From contig NZ_AJLS01000184.1 of the NCBI RefSeq assembly GCF_000307875.1, positions 1 through 57,178 of the forward strand: a stretch of 57,178 nt of DNA, written 5' to 3'. The notes under the pieces are model-generated. The model ran no database searches and was not told where the DNA came from. It saw only the letters and a program-made list of their open reading frames with translations. Position 1 is the stretch's first letter, and each line of letters opens with the position of its first letter. The DNA is from Neobacillus bataviensis LMG 21833. GTDB lineage: Bacteria > Bacillota > Bacilli > Bacillales > Cytobacillaceae. This document shows, piece by piece, positions 42,346-50,979 of this stretch. A program made the translations under genes and the position numbers.

Positions 42346-43008
42346 ATGTCAAAACTTTTGTATATTACAGCAAATCCGAAAAATGACATTAAGCTATCAA
42401 AAGGGATGCAAATCGGGGAAGTATTTTTAGAGGAAATTAAAGCGGCGCAGCCGGATGTTGAAATCGAGCGCTGGCACTTATATGATATGGAAATCCCTGA
42501 TATCGATATGGATCTGCTATATGCCCGCGCAAAATTATCATTTATGGGTTATACCAAGGAGCAGCTATCGGAGGCAGAGCGGACTAAGCTCGAAAACATG
42601 CATGCACTAGCCGATCGCTTTATTGCCGCCGATTATTATGTGTTTGTCACACCAATTTGGAATCTTGGTGCCCCGTCAATTTTGAAAAAGTTTATTGATA
42701 ACTTATTTATTGTAGAAAAAACATTTACCAATACAGAGGCAGGACCAAAGGGACTCTTGACCGGTAGAAAGGCCATTCACATTCAAACTCGCGGCGGCAT
42801 TTACTCCAGCGGGCCGATGGTAGAATTCGAAATGGGCGACCGTTACCTACAAAAGGTATTTAAATTCCTTGGATTTGAGACCCTCGATACGGTCGTTGCC
42901 GAGGGAATGGATCATTTTCCTAAAAAGGTACCGGAAATTATGGCAAAAGCGAAGGAACAAGCAGCAGAAGCAGCAAGAGAAATGGCGAAACAGGCAGTTA
43001 TTAGCTAA
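42346..43008 (+). CDS. azoR: FMN-dependent NADH-azoreductase
   Basis: A 220-residue flavodoxin-fold quinone/azo reductase. The FMN phosphate region TANPKNDIKLSKGMQIGEVFLEEI is at the start, the TPIWNLGAPSILKKFIDN motif is central, and HIQTRGGIYSSGP is the second flavin site. I chose ATG 42346, since AGGGAAGG is 8 bases away; ATG 42340 is too close to it. Likely role is two-electron quinone detoxification in the cytosol. Its own terminator follows. Confidence 0.92.
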   Translation: MSKLLYITANPKNDIKLSKGMQIGEVFLEEIKAAQPDVEIERWHLYDMEIPDIDMDLLYARAKLSFMGYTKEQLSEAERTKLENMHALADRFIAADYYVFVTPIWNLGAPSILKKFIDNLFIVEKTFTNTEAGPKGLLTGRKAIHIQTRGGIYSSGPMVEFEMGDRYLQKVFKFLGFETLDTVVAEGMDHFPKKVPEIMAKAKEQAAEAAREMAKQAVIS

Positions 43009-43013
43009 AAGAG

Positions 43014-43042
43014 AGCGACTCGAGTTCATCGAGTCGCTTTTC
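43014..43042 (+). terminator. terminator after azoR
   Basis: AGCGACTCGA, loop GTTCA, TCGAGTCGCT, then TTTT. Confidence 0.9.
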
Positions 43043-43058
43043 ATGTTTAAAATGAAAC

Positions 43059-43132
43059 TTATTTGCGAATTTAACGGGTTTATTTGCGAATCCGATGGCT
43101 TTATTTGCGAAAATCACATCTTTATTTGCGAA
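43059..43132. repeat. 21-nt phased repeat array, core ATTTGCGAA (4 copies)
   Basis: ATTTGCGAA starts at 43061, 43082, 43103 and 43124, exactly 21 nt apart, usually preceded by TT and followed by T or A. The core differs from the TTGGCGGAA family but the period and the place (after a terminator, before a convergent gene end) are the same. Confidence 0.85.
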
Positions 43133-43156
43133 TCCACATCGAGAGACCGCCCCCGC

Positions 43157-43939
43157 CTAAAACTTCCCTGTAAATTGAAATACTAACACGAGGATTCCCA
43201 GTGCCCATACATAGATGGCAAACGGCTTTAAAGAATGATTTTTCAAGTAACCAATCATCCATCTAACGGCGACATAACCAAAGATAGCAGAGGCAATAAT
43301 GCCGACAAGCAAGGCAGATAAGGAGATTTCCTCCCCCTGACCGCCGAGTAAATCTTTTGTTTGCAAGACAATTGCCCCGGCAATTGCTGGTGTCGATAGC
43401 AAGAAGGAGAAATAAGCGGCCGTTTCCCGGTCTAATTTTCGCCAAAGTGCCGCAACAATAGTCATTCCGGAACGAGAAATCGCCGGCATAATCGCAACCG
43501 CTTGAAATGTTCCAATAATGAGGGCATCCTTGTAGCTGATATCGTCCATTTTTTTGTAACCATTTTTCGCAGAATCAGCGATCCACAGGAATAATCCCGT
43601 AATTAGAAACTCCCAGCCAATCGTCACCCCTGTCTTCGAAATTTCATCAATATAATCTTTAAAGGCCAGTCCGAAAATGACTGCTGGAATTGTCCCCACA
43701 ATCAACAAAAACGTTAATTTGCTAAAAGGATTTTTGATGATTTTGATAAATTCATCTTTATAAAAAACAAAGACGGCCAAGAGTGTGCCGACATGAAGCA
43801 TCGTATCGAGCAAAAGCCCCGCTTCCTGTAAGCCGAATAAATTCCTTCCTAAATAAAGATGCCCTGTACTGCTAATCGGCAAAAATTCCGTTAAACCTTG
43901 GATAATTCCGAGGATCAATGCTTCTAGTTTTGTTAACAT
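43157..43939 (-). CDS. uppP: undecaprenyl-diphosphatase UppP (BacA family)
   Basis: A 260-residue polytopic enzyme that recycles undecaprenyl pyrophosphate for wall synthesis and gives bacitracin tolerance. Motifs are LGIIQGLTEFLPISSTGHLYLG (the E and S/H residues of box 1) and MPAISRSGMTI (box 2). I chose ATG 43939, preceded by GAGAGGGAC; the frame is open upstream to 44011 but without an RBS. It may be the main Und-PP phosphatase here because the BcrC-type gene at 10192-10804 is frameshifted. Confidence 0.93.
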   Translation of the reverse strand: MLTKLEALILGIIQGLTEFLPISSTGHLYLGRNLFGLQEAGLLLDTMLHVGTLLAVFVFYKDEFIKIIKNPFSKLTFLLIVGTIPAVIFGLAFKDYIDEISKTGVTIGWEFLITGLFLWIADSAKNGYKKMDDISYKDALIIGTFQAVAIMPAISRSGMTIVAALWRKLDRETAAYFSFLLSTPAIAGAIVLQTKDLLGGQGEEISLSALLVGIIASAIFGYVAVRWMIGYLKNHSLKPFAIYVWALGILVLVFQFTGKF

Positions 43940-44100
43940 CAAAGTCCCTCTCATTCTCAAATTATGATGTGCCTGTACACTTAAAAGATATGCACAGCAC
44001 CTCACTTTCATGAAAAGTTCAAATGCAAAACAAAATTAGTGCAAACCACCCGCTTTCTCCCATAAAATAGAAGTATAGCTTTTCGAGAGGGGATGCACGT

Positions 44101-44865
44101 TTGGAAACGAAACATCTGTATTTTAATACATCCATTGGTGTCAAGAAACCGGAAAATATTCGAAACAAAGAGCAGGCCTGCCCGTTTTGCGAACGGGACC
44201 AGCTGACAGATCTCATCGCAGTGGACGGATCCATTATTCTATTGAAAAATAAATATCCTGTATTGGAAAACGCCTACCAAACCGTGTTAATAGAAACAGA
44301 CGATTGTCATGCCGATTTATCAACCTATTCAAAGGAGCATCTACATAAATTGATTAGGTTCGGCGTGCGGCATTGGTTAGAAATGGAGGAAACCGGCAGC
44401 TATCAATCGGTCATTTTTTTCAAAAATCATGGGCCATTGTCGGGCGGGACGCTTGCCCACCCCCATATGCAGATTGTCGGTTTACATGATATTGACTACA
44501 AAGAAAAGGTAACCCATGAAATGTTTGAGGGGATTGTGATTGCGGAAGCAGAGGGTGTTCGGTTTACATTATCGACAAAGCCGCGCGTAGGGTTTTACGA
44601 ATTTAATGTGGAAATGCCGGATTCCGGCTATCAGGAAAAGTTTTCGGAATACATGCAGATCGCTGTCCACTATATCCTTAACCATTTTCCATTCAAGGCA
44701 ACAAGCTATAATGTGTTTTTTCATCATATTGATGATAAAATCTATGCAAAAATTGTTTCCCGATTTGTCACCACACCGTTATATATCGGCTACGGTATTC
44801 CCCAAGTGCCGAATAATTTGCATTGGATGGCAGAAGAAGTGCGGCGGATTTATTTTAGTATGTAA
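44101..44865 (+). CDS. DUF4931 GalT/HIT-like protein
   Basis: A 254-residue protein with a HIT/galactose-1-phosphate uridylyltransferase-like fold. The N-terminal zinc-like motif ACPFCERDQL is followed by LKNKYPVLENAYQTVLIE, and the HPHMQI segment of the nucleotide-transferase active site appears as GTLAHPHMQIVG. These are diagnostic of DUF4931. The substrate is unknown; a nucleotidyl transfer or hydrolysis role is inferred. Start TTG 44101 with GAGAGGGG at spacing 8. Confidence 0.85.
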   Translation: METKHLYFNTSIGVKKPENIRNKEQACPFCERDQLTDLIAVDGSIILLKNKYPVLENAYQTVLIETDDCHADLSTYSKEHLHKLIRFGVRHWLEMEETGSYQSVIFFKNHGPLSGGTLAHPHMQIVGLHDIDYKEKVTHEMFEGIVIAEAEGVRFTLSTKPRVGFYEFNVEMPDSGYQEKFSEYMQIAVHYILNHFPFKATSYNVFFHHIDDKIYAKIVSRFVTTPLYIGYGIPQVPNNLHWMAEEVRRIYFSM

Positions 44866-44955
44866 ATAAACCCATTGACGGGTTAGAAGTTGAGATTTGT
44901 TGTTATTAAAAATATAATGGAGGAATGTACAAGTTCTTAGTAAGGTGGAACGTAA

Positions 44956-46125
44956 ATGACTTCAAAAAACAACACATCTTCAAAGCTCGATTATAATCTT
45001 GTTTTTATATTGATCTTACTTTTCTTAGCGAGCTGTTTGGCCATTTATAGTGCGCAGGCGAGCGGGCAGTACAAGGAAAACTTCTTAATCAAGCAAATTG
45101 TTTGGTACGGCGTTGGTGCCGGAATTATCGCGATTGTCATGACGCTTGATTCGGATCAATTACGAAAGCTCACCTGGTATGCCTACGGATTTGGTATTTT
45201 CCTGCTTTGCTTTCTAATCGTTGCACCGAAAAGTATTGCTCCGGTCATTAATGGTGCGAAAAACTGGTTTGTTCTGCCTGGGATTGGTTCTTTGCAGCCA
45301 TCGGAGCTTGTCAAGATTTTTATCATTCTAGGCCTTGCACGGGTCATCGATCAGCATCATCAAAAAAATGTGATCAAGACCATGCAGTCTGATTTCTGGT
45401 TATTAATCAAGATGGGAATTGTCACCATGGTCCCATTAGCGCTGATCATTAAGCAGGACTTAGGAACAGCACTTGTTTTTATCGCAATTTTAGTAGGAAT
45501 GATTTTTATCTCCGGTATTTCATGGAAACTATTAGTGCCGATGTTTTCTGCTGGGATTGTCCTGATTGGAACTGTTTTTTATTTTGTCCTTTGGAACCCA
45601 GATTTTTTAGCAAAGTATCTAGGGGTAGGTGAATACCAGCTTCGCCGGATTTATTCATGGCTTGATCCTTATAGTTACCAAGGGACAGATGCCTACCAGC
45701 TAACGAAATCCCTCCTTGCCATTGGCTCCGGGCAAACGGGCGGCAAAGGGTTCGGCAACCGCGAAGTCTATTTACCGGAAAGTCAAACAGACTTTATTTT
45801 TAGTGTAGTTGGCGAGGAATATGGCTTTATTGGTGCGAGCGTATTAATCAGTTTATTTTTCTTATTGATCTACCATATTACAAAAGTTGGCATGGAAACG
45901 AAGAATAATTTTTACACGTATATTTGTGTCGGAGTTATCAGCATGATTACCTTCCACGTGTTCCAAAATATCGGGATGACGATTGGTGTCCTGCCGATCA
46001 CAGGTATCCCGCTGCCGTTTATCAGCTACGGCGGGAGCGCGTTAATGGGGAACATGCTCGGGCTGGGTCTAATCTTTTCGATTCGGTACCATTATAAAAA
46101 ATACATGTTTTCAACAACGGCATAA
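44956..46125 (+). CDS. FtsW/RodA/SpoVE family protein
   Basis: A 389-residue SEDS glycosyltransferase with about ten membrane helices. Signature regions are GAKNWFVLPGIGSLQPSELVKIF, the ESQTDFIFSVVGEEYGF loop with conserved acids, and PLPFISYGGSALMGNMLGLGLIFSI. SEDS proteins polymerise peptidoglycan from lipid II with a class B PBP. The short C-terminus favours a RodA-like paralogue over FtsW. GTAAGGTGG precedes ATG 44956. A class B PBP gene is not adjacent, so its partner is elsewhere. Confidence 0.92.
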   Translation: MTSKNNTSSKLDYNLVFILILLFLASCLAIYSAQASGQYKENFLIKQIVWYGVGAGIIAIVMTLDSDQLRKLTWYAYGFGIFLLCFLIVAPKSIAPVINGAKNWFVLPGIGSLQPSELVKIFIILGLARVIDQHHQKNVIKTMQSDFWLLIKMGIVTMVPLALIIKQDLGTALVFIAILVGMIFISGISWKLLVPMFSAGIVLIGTVFYFVLWNPDFLAKYLGVGEYQLRRIYSWLDPYSYQGTDAYQLTKSLLAIGSGQTGGKGFGNREVYLPESQTDFIFSVVGEEYGFIGASVLISLFFLLIYHITKVGMETKNNFYTYICVGVISMITFHVFQNIGMTIGVLPITGIPLPFISYGGSALMGNMLGLGLIFSIRYHYKKYMFSTTA

Positions 46126-46126
46126 A

Positions 46127-46154
46127 AGAGCGAGATTAGTCTCGCTCTTTTTTG
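46127..46154 (+). terminator. terminator after the FtsW/RodA gene
   Basis: AGAGCGAG, loop ATTAGT, CTCGCTCT, then TTTTT. Confidence 0.9.
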
Positions 46155-46171
46155 TGTGCTTTGAAAAGGGT

Positions 46172-46285
46172 TTGGCGGAATCCGAGTGGAGTTTGGCGGA
46201 ATTAATCCAAAAGTTGGCGGAATAAATTCAACGTTTGGCGGAATCCCCACCAAATTTGGCGGAAATCCTGCTCAAATTAGCGGAA
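46172..46285. repeat. 21-nt phased repeat array, core TTGGCGGAA (6 copies)
   Basis: TTGGCGGAA starts at 46172, 46193, 46214, 46235 and 46256, and TTAGCGGAA at 46277. The period is exactly 21 in all five intervals. The same family is at 23-94. The plus frame reads as heptapeptides with FGGI cores but has no ribosome binding site. Confidence 0.9.
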
Positions 46286-46317
46286 TCCCCAAGATTACTT
46301 ACCCCTTGTTTCTTACA

Positions 46318-46656
46318 TTATTGAAGCGTCCCGCCATTAGGAAATTGATTTGTATACCCCTGAAACTGCTGATATGATTGCTGAAGATTTTGCTGGTCAG
46401 CTGCTTCGACCGCATACCAGCCTTTTTGGAACATCAAATTATAAAGGTCGCGCTGGCATTGCTCTGTTTCGTTGAAAATCTGCATGATGTCCTGGTATAG
46501 CCCTTGATGGCTTGCTTCATGCATCGCCATGCTATAGGAGGTCGTCATATATTTCTCTGTTGTCAGTAAATCATTAATAAAATCACGATCATTCATTTGC
46601 GGTGTTTTTGGCACTTGTGTTTCTGGATTTTGAATCTTTTGCTGGTTTTGATTCAT
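46318..46656 (-). CDS. CotF-type spore coat protein
   Basis: A 112-residue Coat_F family protein. A Gln/Asn/Pro-rich N-terminus leads to MNDRDFINDLLTTEKYMTTSYSMAMHEASHQGLYQDIMQIFNE, the CotF helix pair, and a Gln-rich tail. GGAGGG precedes the ATG on the minus strand. It forms a probable operon with the similar 92-residue gene upstream and a third small gene. Confidence 0.85.
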   Translation of the reverse strand: MNQNQQKIQNPETQVPKTPQMNDRDFINDLLTTEKYMTTSYSMAMHEASHQGLYQDIMQIFNETEQCQRDLYNLMFQKGWYAVEAADQQNLQQSYQQFQGYTNQFPNGGTLQ

Positions 46657-46674
46657 GATATAACCCTCCTTTTC

Positions 46675-46953
46675 TTATTGCATGTTATTTAACGGCTGTT
46701 GTTGGCTCGCGTGCTGACCCAAGTGCCCTAGGAGCTTCTGGTAATGTTGCTGATGCATTTGACCACATTTTACGGCTGCTGCCTTTACCTCAGGATCCTG
46801 ACACTGTTGGGCAAAAAAGTGCGCTTTTTTCGCTGAAAGTAAATTCCACGACATCATGTCGGTCAAATAAAGCGAATCCTTTGTTGAAATGACTCCTGGC
46901 GGCTGCTGCATCTTCATTTGTTGATTTTGCATATTCATATTTTGCTGCTGCAT
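46675..46953 (-). CDS. CotF-related small spore protein
   Basis: A 92-residue protein starting with Met/Gln/Asn repeats (MQQQNMNMQNQQMKMQQPP) and then a helical region with STKDSLYLTDMMSWNLLSAKKAHFFAQQC and HQQHYQKLLGHL. The second part resembles the CotF helix motif. GGAGGG lies upstream of the ATG. Adjacent to the CotF gene and likely co-transcribed late in sporulation; no sporulation promoter was identified with confidence. Confidence 0.75.
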   Translation of the reverse strand: MQQQNMNMQNQQMKMQQPPGVISTKDSLYLTDMMSWNLLSAKKAHFFAQQCQDPEVKAAAVKCGQMHQQHYQKLLGHLGQHASQQQPLNNMQ

Positions 46954-46971
46954 CGTTATCCCTCCAATTTG

Positions 46972-47103
46972 CTACCTTTTATATTGATTATTCTGGCTGT
47001 TTTTCTTATCCAAGTGAGCCTCTTCGTTGCCAGGCCCGGCATTCCCCTTCACACTTGCGGCACTGACGCCTGCTTTGGAAGGATTCTTTTTCATCTTCGC
47101 CAT
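46972..47103 (-). CDS. small basic protein, possibly an acid-soluble spore protein (43 aa)
   Basis: The minus strand encodes 43 residues, MAKMKKNPSKAGVSAASVKG onward, ending NSQNNQYKR. Lys/Asn/Gly/Ser-rich with no hydrophobic core, like small SASP proteins (SspL/SspN type), though no match is certain. GAGGTGATA stands before two ATG codons; the second (47103) has the better 8-nt spacing. First gene of the CotF cluster. Confidence 0.6.
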   Translation of the reverse strand: MAKMKKNPSKAGVSAASVKGNAGPGNEEAHLDKKNSQNNQYKR

Positions 47104-47196
47104 CATTATCACCTCAGGAAATAGCATGCCCAAACAGGAAGTTTTATTTTCTAAAAATAAAAGTTCAAAAAAATTTCAATTTTCCACGTTTATGGA

Positions 47197-47225
47197 TTGC
47201 AGAAATTTTCAAAATATTTTATAGT
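47197..47225 (+). promoter_or_regulatory. candidate SigA-type promoter of the fad operon
   Basis: TTGCAG (47197-47202), 17-nt spacer, TATAGT (47220-47225). The FadR box lies about 50 nt downstream, consistent with roadblock-type repression. Confidence 0.5.
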
Positions 47226-47273
47226 AAGTAGTAGTAGAACTCATTCAAATGTGAATTTTTTTTGACGCAAAAA

Positions 47274-47291
47274 TGAATGAGCATTCATTCA
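47274..47291. promoter_or_regulatory. FadR operator
   Basis: TGAATGAGCATTCATTCA is an 18-bp palindrome close to the B. subtilis FadR (YsiA) consensus TGAATGAMTANTCATTCA. A half site TCATTCA is at 47241-47247. It lies 20 nt before fadN, so long-chain acyl-CoA should relieve repression. Confidence 0.85.
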
Positions 47292-47310
47292 AAGTGTGAA
47301 GGGGGAGACA

Positions 47311-49698
47311 ATGTTGAACCAATTGATAAAAAAAGCAGCTGTCCTAGGATCTGGAGTAATGGGCTCAGGAATCGCTGCTCACCTCGCAAATATCGGCATT
47401 CCAACATTATTACTGGATATAGTGCCAGGTGAATTAACGAAGGAAGAAGAAGCCAAAGGACTTACAATAGCTGACAAACAAGTACGTAATCGAATCAGTG
47501 CAGGAAACATTCAAAAATTATTGAAGCAAAAGCCGGCACCACTGGCAGCGAAAAAGAACATAGCTCTTATTGAAGCAGGCAATTTGGAAGATGATTTAGT
47601 TAAATTGAAAGATGTTGACTGGGTTATCGAAGTCGTTGTTGAAAATCTTAACGTTAAAAAACAGGTTTTTGAAAAAGTGGATCAATACCGCAAGCTTGGC
47701 AGTATTATCAGCTCCAACACTTCCGGAATTTCGGTAGAAGCGATGGTAGAAGGCCGTTCCGACGACTTCCAAAAGCATTTCCTTGGAACCCATTTCTTTA
47801 ACCCGCCTCGCTACTTAAAATTATTAGAAGTGATTCCAACCCAATTTACTGACCCGGAAGTTCTCTCCTTCATGAAAACATTCGGCGAGGATGTGTTAGG
47901 TAAAGGTGTAGTAGAAGCGAAGGACACACCTAACTTTATTGCTAACCGAATTGGGACATACGGCCTTCTTGTCACTGTTCAAGAAATGCTGAAAGCCGGC
48001 TTAAGTGTTGGCGAAGTCGATTCAATTACAGGGCCATTAATTGGCCGGGCCAAAAGTGCTACCTTCCGTACCCTTGATGTGGTTGGATTAGATACCTTCT
48101 ATCATGTGGCTGGTAACGTGTATGACCAAGTGGAAGGAAAAGAAAAAGAAGTGTTTGAAGTTCCCGCTTTCTTAAAAGCTATGGTTGAAAAGGGATGGCT
48201 TGGAAGTAAATCCGGACAAGGCTTCTTTTTGAAAAAAGGAAAAGAAATTCTGGAACTGGATCCAACCACCTTGGAATATGGACCGCGGAAAAAGCTGTCA
48301 ACGCCTGCAGTCGAGTTAGCTAAGCAGGAAAAAGGCACAGCCAATAAATTGAAAGCGCTTGTATACGCGAATGACAAAGCCGGACAATTTTTATGGAATA
48401 CCTTCACAGCTTCATTTGTCTACTCCGCACAGCTGCTAGGTGAAATCGCCGATGATATCGTAGCAATTGACCGTGCGATGAAGTGGGGCTTTGGCTGGGA
48501 AATGGGCCCATTCGAAGCATGGGATGCCATTGGCGTTGAAAAGTCCGTTAAAAAGATGCAAGAAGCCGGTGTGGAAGTTCCAGCATGGGTGGCAGAAATG
48601 CTTGAAAAAGGAAATTCCTCTTTCTACTTAGAAGAAAACGGCGAGCAGTTCTACTATCATAACGGTCAATATAGACTAGTGGAATATAATCCAAAAGCGA
48701 TCGACCTTAAAAAAATTAAACAACAAAAAGGTGTTATTAAAAAAAATAGCGGCGCAAGTTTAATTGACCTTGGCGATGGTGTTGCCTTGTTAGAGTTCCA
48801 TTCACCAAACAATGCGATTGGTCTCGATATCGTGCAGATGATTAATTTTGCTATTGATGAAGTTGAGAAAAATTATAAAGGGCTTGTCATTGGTAACCAA
48901 GGAAAGAACTTCTGTGTCGGTGCGAACTTGGCGATGATGCTAATGGAAGTTCAGGATGACAATATTTACGAACTTGATCTGATTGTCCGCCACCTTCATA
49001 GTGCCCTGTTGAAAGTAAAATACAGCGCGAAGCCGGTTGTTGCGGCACCGTTTGGAATGACTCTTGGCGGCGGCGCAGAGGTTTGCCTGCCGACAGCCCA
49101 TATCCAGGCATCAGCTGAAACGTACATGGGTCTTGTCGAAGTCGGTGTTGGCTTACTTCCTGGCGGAGGCGGAAACAAAGAGCTTTACATGAAGCATTTA
49201 GAAAATTTGCCAAATGGCGTTCCATTTGACTTACAGAATGTTGCCAATAAAGTGTTTGAATCGATTGCCATGGCGAAGGTTTCCACATCGGCAGAAGAAG
49301 CACGGGAAAATAATTTCTTAGATTCCTCAGATGGTATCAGCTTCAATAGTGATCATTTGATCTATGATGCAAAGCAAGCCGTACTTGCTCTACATGAACA
49401 AGGCTATAAACCAAAAGTGCGCAAAAAGGTTCCGGTTGTTGGGGAAACTGGATATGCCACCCTGTTACTTGGTGCTGAAGGAATGCGCTTATCCGGTTAT
49501 CTTTCTGAACATGACATGAAGATTGCGAAAAAGATTGCCTATGTCATCGCCGGCGGTAGAGTACCGTTTGGAACAGAGGTCGATGAGCAATATCTTTTAG
49601 ACTTAGAAAGAGAAGCTTTCCTAAGCCTGATTGCAGAGCCAAAATCACAGCAGCGCATGCAGCACATGCTTGTGAAGGGTAAACCATTAAGAAACTAA
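47311..49698 (+). CDS. fadN: 3-hydroxyacyl-CoA dehydrogenase / enoyl-CoA hydratase
   Basis: A 795-residue bifunctional beta-oxidation enzyme. The N-terminal 3HCDH NAD-binding motif GSGVMGSGIAAHL is near residues 13-25, followed by the 3HCDH domain (SSNTSGISVE, FNPPRYLKLLE and DTPNFIANRIG). The C-terminal enoyl-CoA hydratase/isomerase domain starts about residue 480 (IDLGDGVALLEFHSP) with GGGAEVCLPTAHIQ. This order (dehydrogenase first) is that of Bacillus FadN (YusL). I chose ATG 47311 behind GGGGGAG. First gene of the fadNAE operon. Confidence 0.95.
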   Translation: MLNQLIKKAAVLGSGVMGSGIAAHLANIGIPTLLLDIVPGELTKEEEAKGLTIADKQVRNRISAGNIQKLLKQKPAPLAAKKNIALIEAGNLEDDLVKLKDVDWVIEVVVENLNVKKQVFEKVDQYRKLGSIISSNTSGISVEAMVEGRSDDFQKHFLGTHFFNPPRYLKLLEVIPTQFTDPEVLSFMKTFGEDVLGKGVVEAKDTPNFIANRIGTYGLLVTVQEMLKAGLSVGEVDSITGPLIGRAKSATFRTLDVVGLDTFYHVAGNVYDQVEGKEKEVFEVPAFLKAMVEKGWLGSKSGQGFFLKKGKEILELDPTTLEYGPRKKLSTPAVELAKQEKGTANKLKALVYANDKAGQFLWNTFTASFVYSAQLLGEIADDIVAIDRAMKWGFGWEMGPFEAWDAIGVEKSVKKMQEAGVEVPAWVAEMLEKGNSSFYLEENGEQFYYHNGQYRLVEYNPKAIDLKKIKQQKGVIKKNSGASLIDLGDGVALLEFHSPNNAIGLDIVQMINFAIDEVEKNYKGLVIGNQGKNFCVGANLAMMLMEVQDDNIYELDLIVRHLHSALLKVKYSAKPVVAAPFGMTLGGGAEVCLPTAHIQASAETYMGLVEVGVGLLPGGGGNKELYMKHLENLPNGVPFDLQNVANKVFESIAMAKVSTSAEEARENNFLDSSDGISFNSDHLIYDAKQAVLALHEQGYKPKVRKKVPVVGETGYATLLLGAEGMRLSGYLSEHDMKIAKKIAYVIAGGRVPFGTEVDEQYLLDLEREAFLSLIAEPKSQQRMQHMLVKGKPLRN

Positions 49699-49754
49699 TA
49701 CGTTAACAAATAGATTCGTATTTTTCAAATATAAGAGAAAGCGAGGGAACTTGC

Positions 49755-50930
49755 ATGAGAGAAGCGGTAATCGTTGCCGGAGCTCGTACCCCGGTTGGTA
49801 AAGCAAAGAAAGGAACGCTTGCCCATGTTCGCCCTGATGACTTGGGAGCGTTAGTTGTAAAAGAAACATTAAAACGTGCGGGAAACTATGAAGGAAATAT
49901 AGATGATTTAATTATCGGCTGTGCGATGCCGGAAGCTGAACAAGGAAATAACATGGCTCGTAATATCGGTGCCTTGGCAGGACTTCCCTATACAGTCCCT
50001 GCCATCACTATTAATCGTTTCTGTTCATCAGGCCTACAGGCGATCGCCTATGCGGCGCAAGGAATAATGCTCGGACACACGGATACAGCAATTGCCGGCG
50101 GCGCGGAATCAATGAGCATGATCCCAATGATGGGTCACGTCGTGCGTCCAAATATTAAACTAGCCGAAACAGCCCCGCAATATTATATGGGAATGGGACA
50201 TACAGCGGAGCAAGTTGCGCAGAAGTATGGCATTTCCCGTGAAGATCAGGACGCTTTTGCGGTAAGAAGTCATCAGCGTGCCGCTCAAGCCATTGCAGAA
50301 GGTAAATTCGTGGATGAAATTGTTCCGGTTGATGTAACGATTCGCACGGTTGGAAATGATAATAAACTTGTTGAAAAAACGATTCAATTTTCACAAGATG
50401 AAGGGGTTCGTCCGGGTACAAACCTGGAAACACTCGGGAAGTTACGTCCAGCCTTTTCCGTTACTGGCTCTGTAACAGCTGGAAATGCATCACAAACAAG
50501 TGATGGAGCTGCTGCTGTAATGGTAATGGATCGTGAAAAAGCAGAATCACTTGGCTTAAAACCATTAGCTAAATTCAGATCGTTTGCTGTTGGCGGCGTA
50601 CCGCCGGAAATTATGGGTGTCGGGCCAGTTGTCGCCATTCCAAAAGCTGTGAAACTTGCCGGCTTAGAGCTATCTGATATTAATTTGTTTGAATTGAATG
50701 AAGCGTTTGCCTCACAGTCTCTGCAAGTCATTCGTGAACTTGGTCTGAATGAAGAAATCGTAAACGTTAACGGTGGAGCCATTGCGCTAGGGCACCCGCT
50801 GGGATGTACGGGTGCAAAGCTTACTTTGAGCCTGATCCATGAATTAAAACGGAGAAACCAGCAATTTGGTGTTGTAACGATGTGTATCGGTGGCGGTATG
50901 GGCGCAGCCGGAGTATTTGAATTACTTTAA
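49755..50930 (+). CDS. fadA: acetyl-CoA C-acyltransferase (3-ketoacyl-CoA thiolase)
   Basis: A 391-residue thiolase that releases acetyl-CoA in the last beta-oxidation step. The nucleophile Cys90 lies in NRFCSSGLQA, NEAFASQS carries the conserved Asn/Glu and the second Cys is in GHPLGCTGAK. Length and motifs match B. subtilis FadA (YusK). It begins 56 nt after fadN and is followed by fadE in the same operon. Confidence 0.96.
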   Translation: MREAVIVAGARTPVGKAKKGTLAHVRPDDLGALVVKETLKRAGNYEGNIDDLIIGCAMPEAEQGNNMARNIGALAGLPYTVPAITINRFCSSGLQAIAYAAQGIMLGHTDTAIAGGAESMSMIPMMGHVVRPNIKLAETAPQYYMGMGHTAEQVAQKYGISREDQDAFAVRSHQRAAQAIAEGKFVDEIVPVDVTIRTVGNDNKLVEKTIQFSQDEGVRPGTNLETLGKLRPAFSVTGSVTAGNASQTSDGAAAVMVMDREKAESLGLKPLAKFRSFAVGGVPPEIMGVGPVVAIPKAVKLAGLELSDINLFELNEAFASQSLQVIRELGLNEEIVNVNGGAIALGHPLGCTGAKLTLSLIHELKRRNQQFGVVTMCIGGGMGAAGVFELL

Positions 50931-50979
50931 ATTACAAACATGGGGCTAGTCCCGTGAAAATGATTAGGAGGAGTTTTTC

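Noticed and set aside
46172..46285. CRISPR-like array after the FtsW/RodA gene
   Set aside because: Same reason: core too short, period 21 nt, no cas genes.
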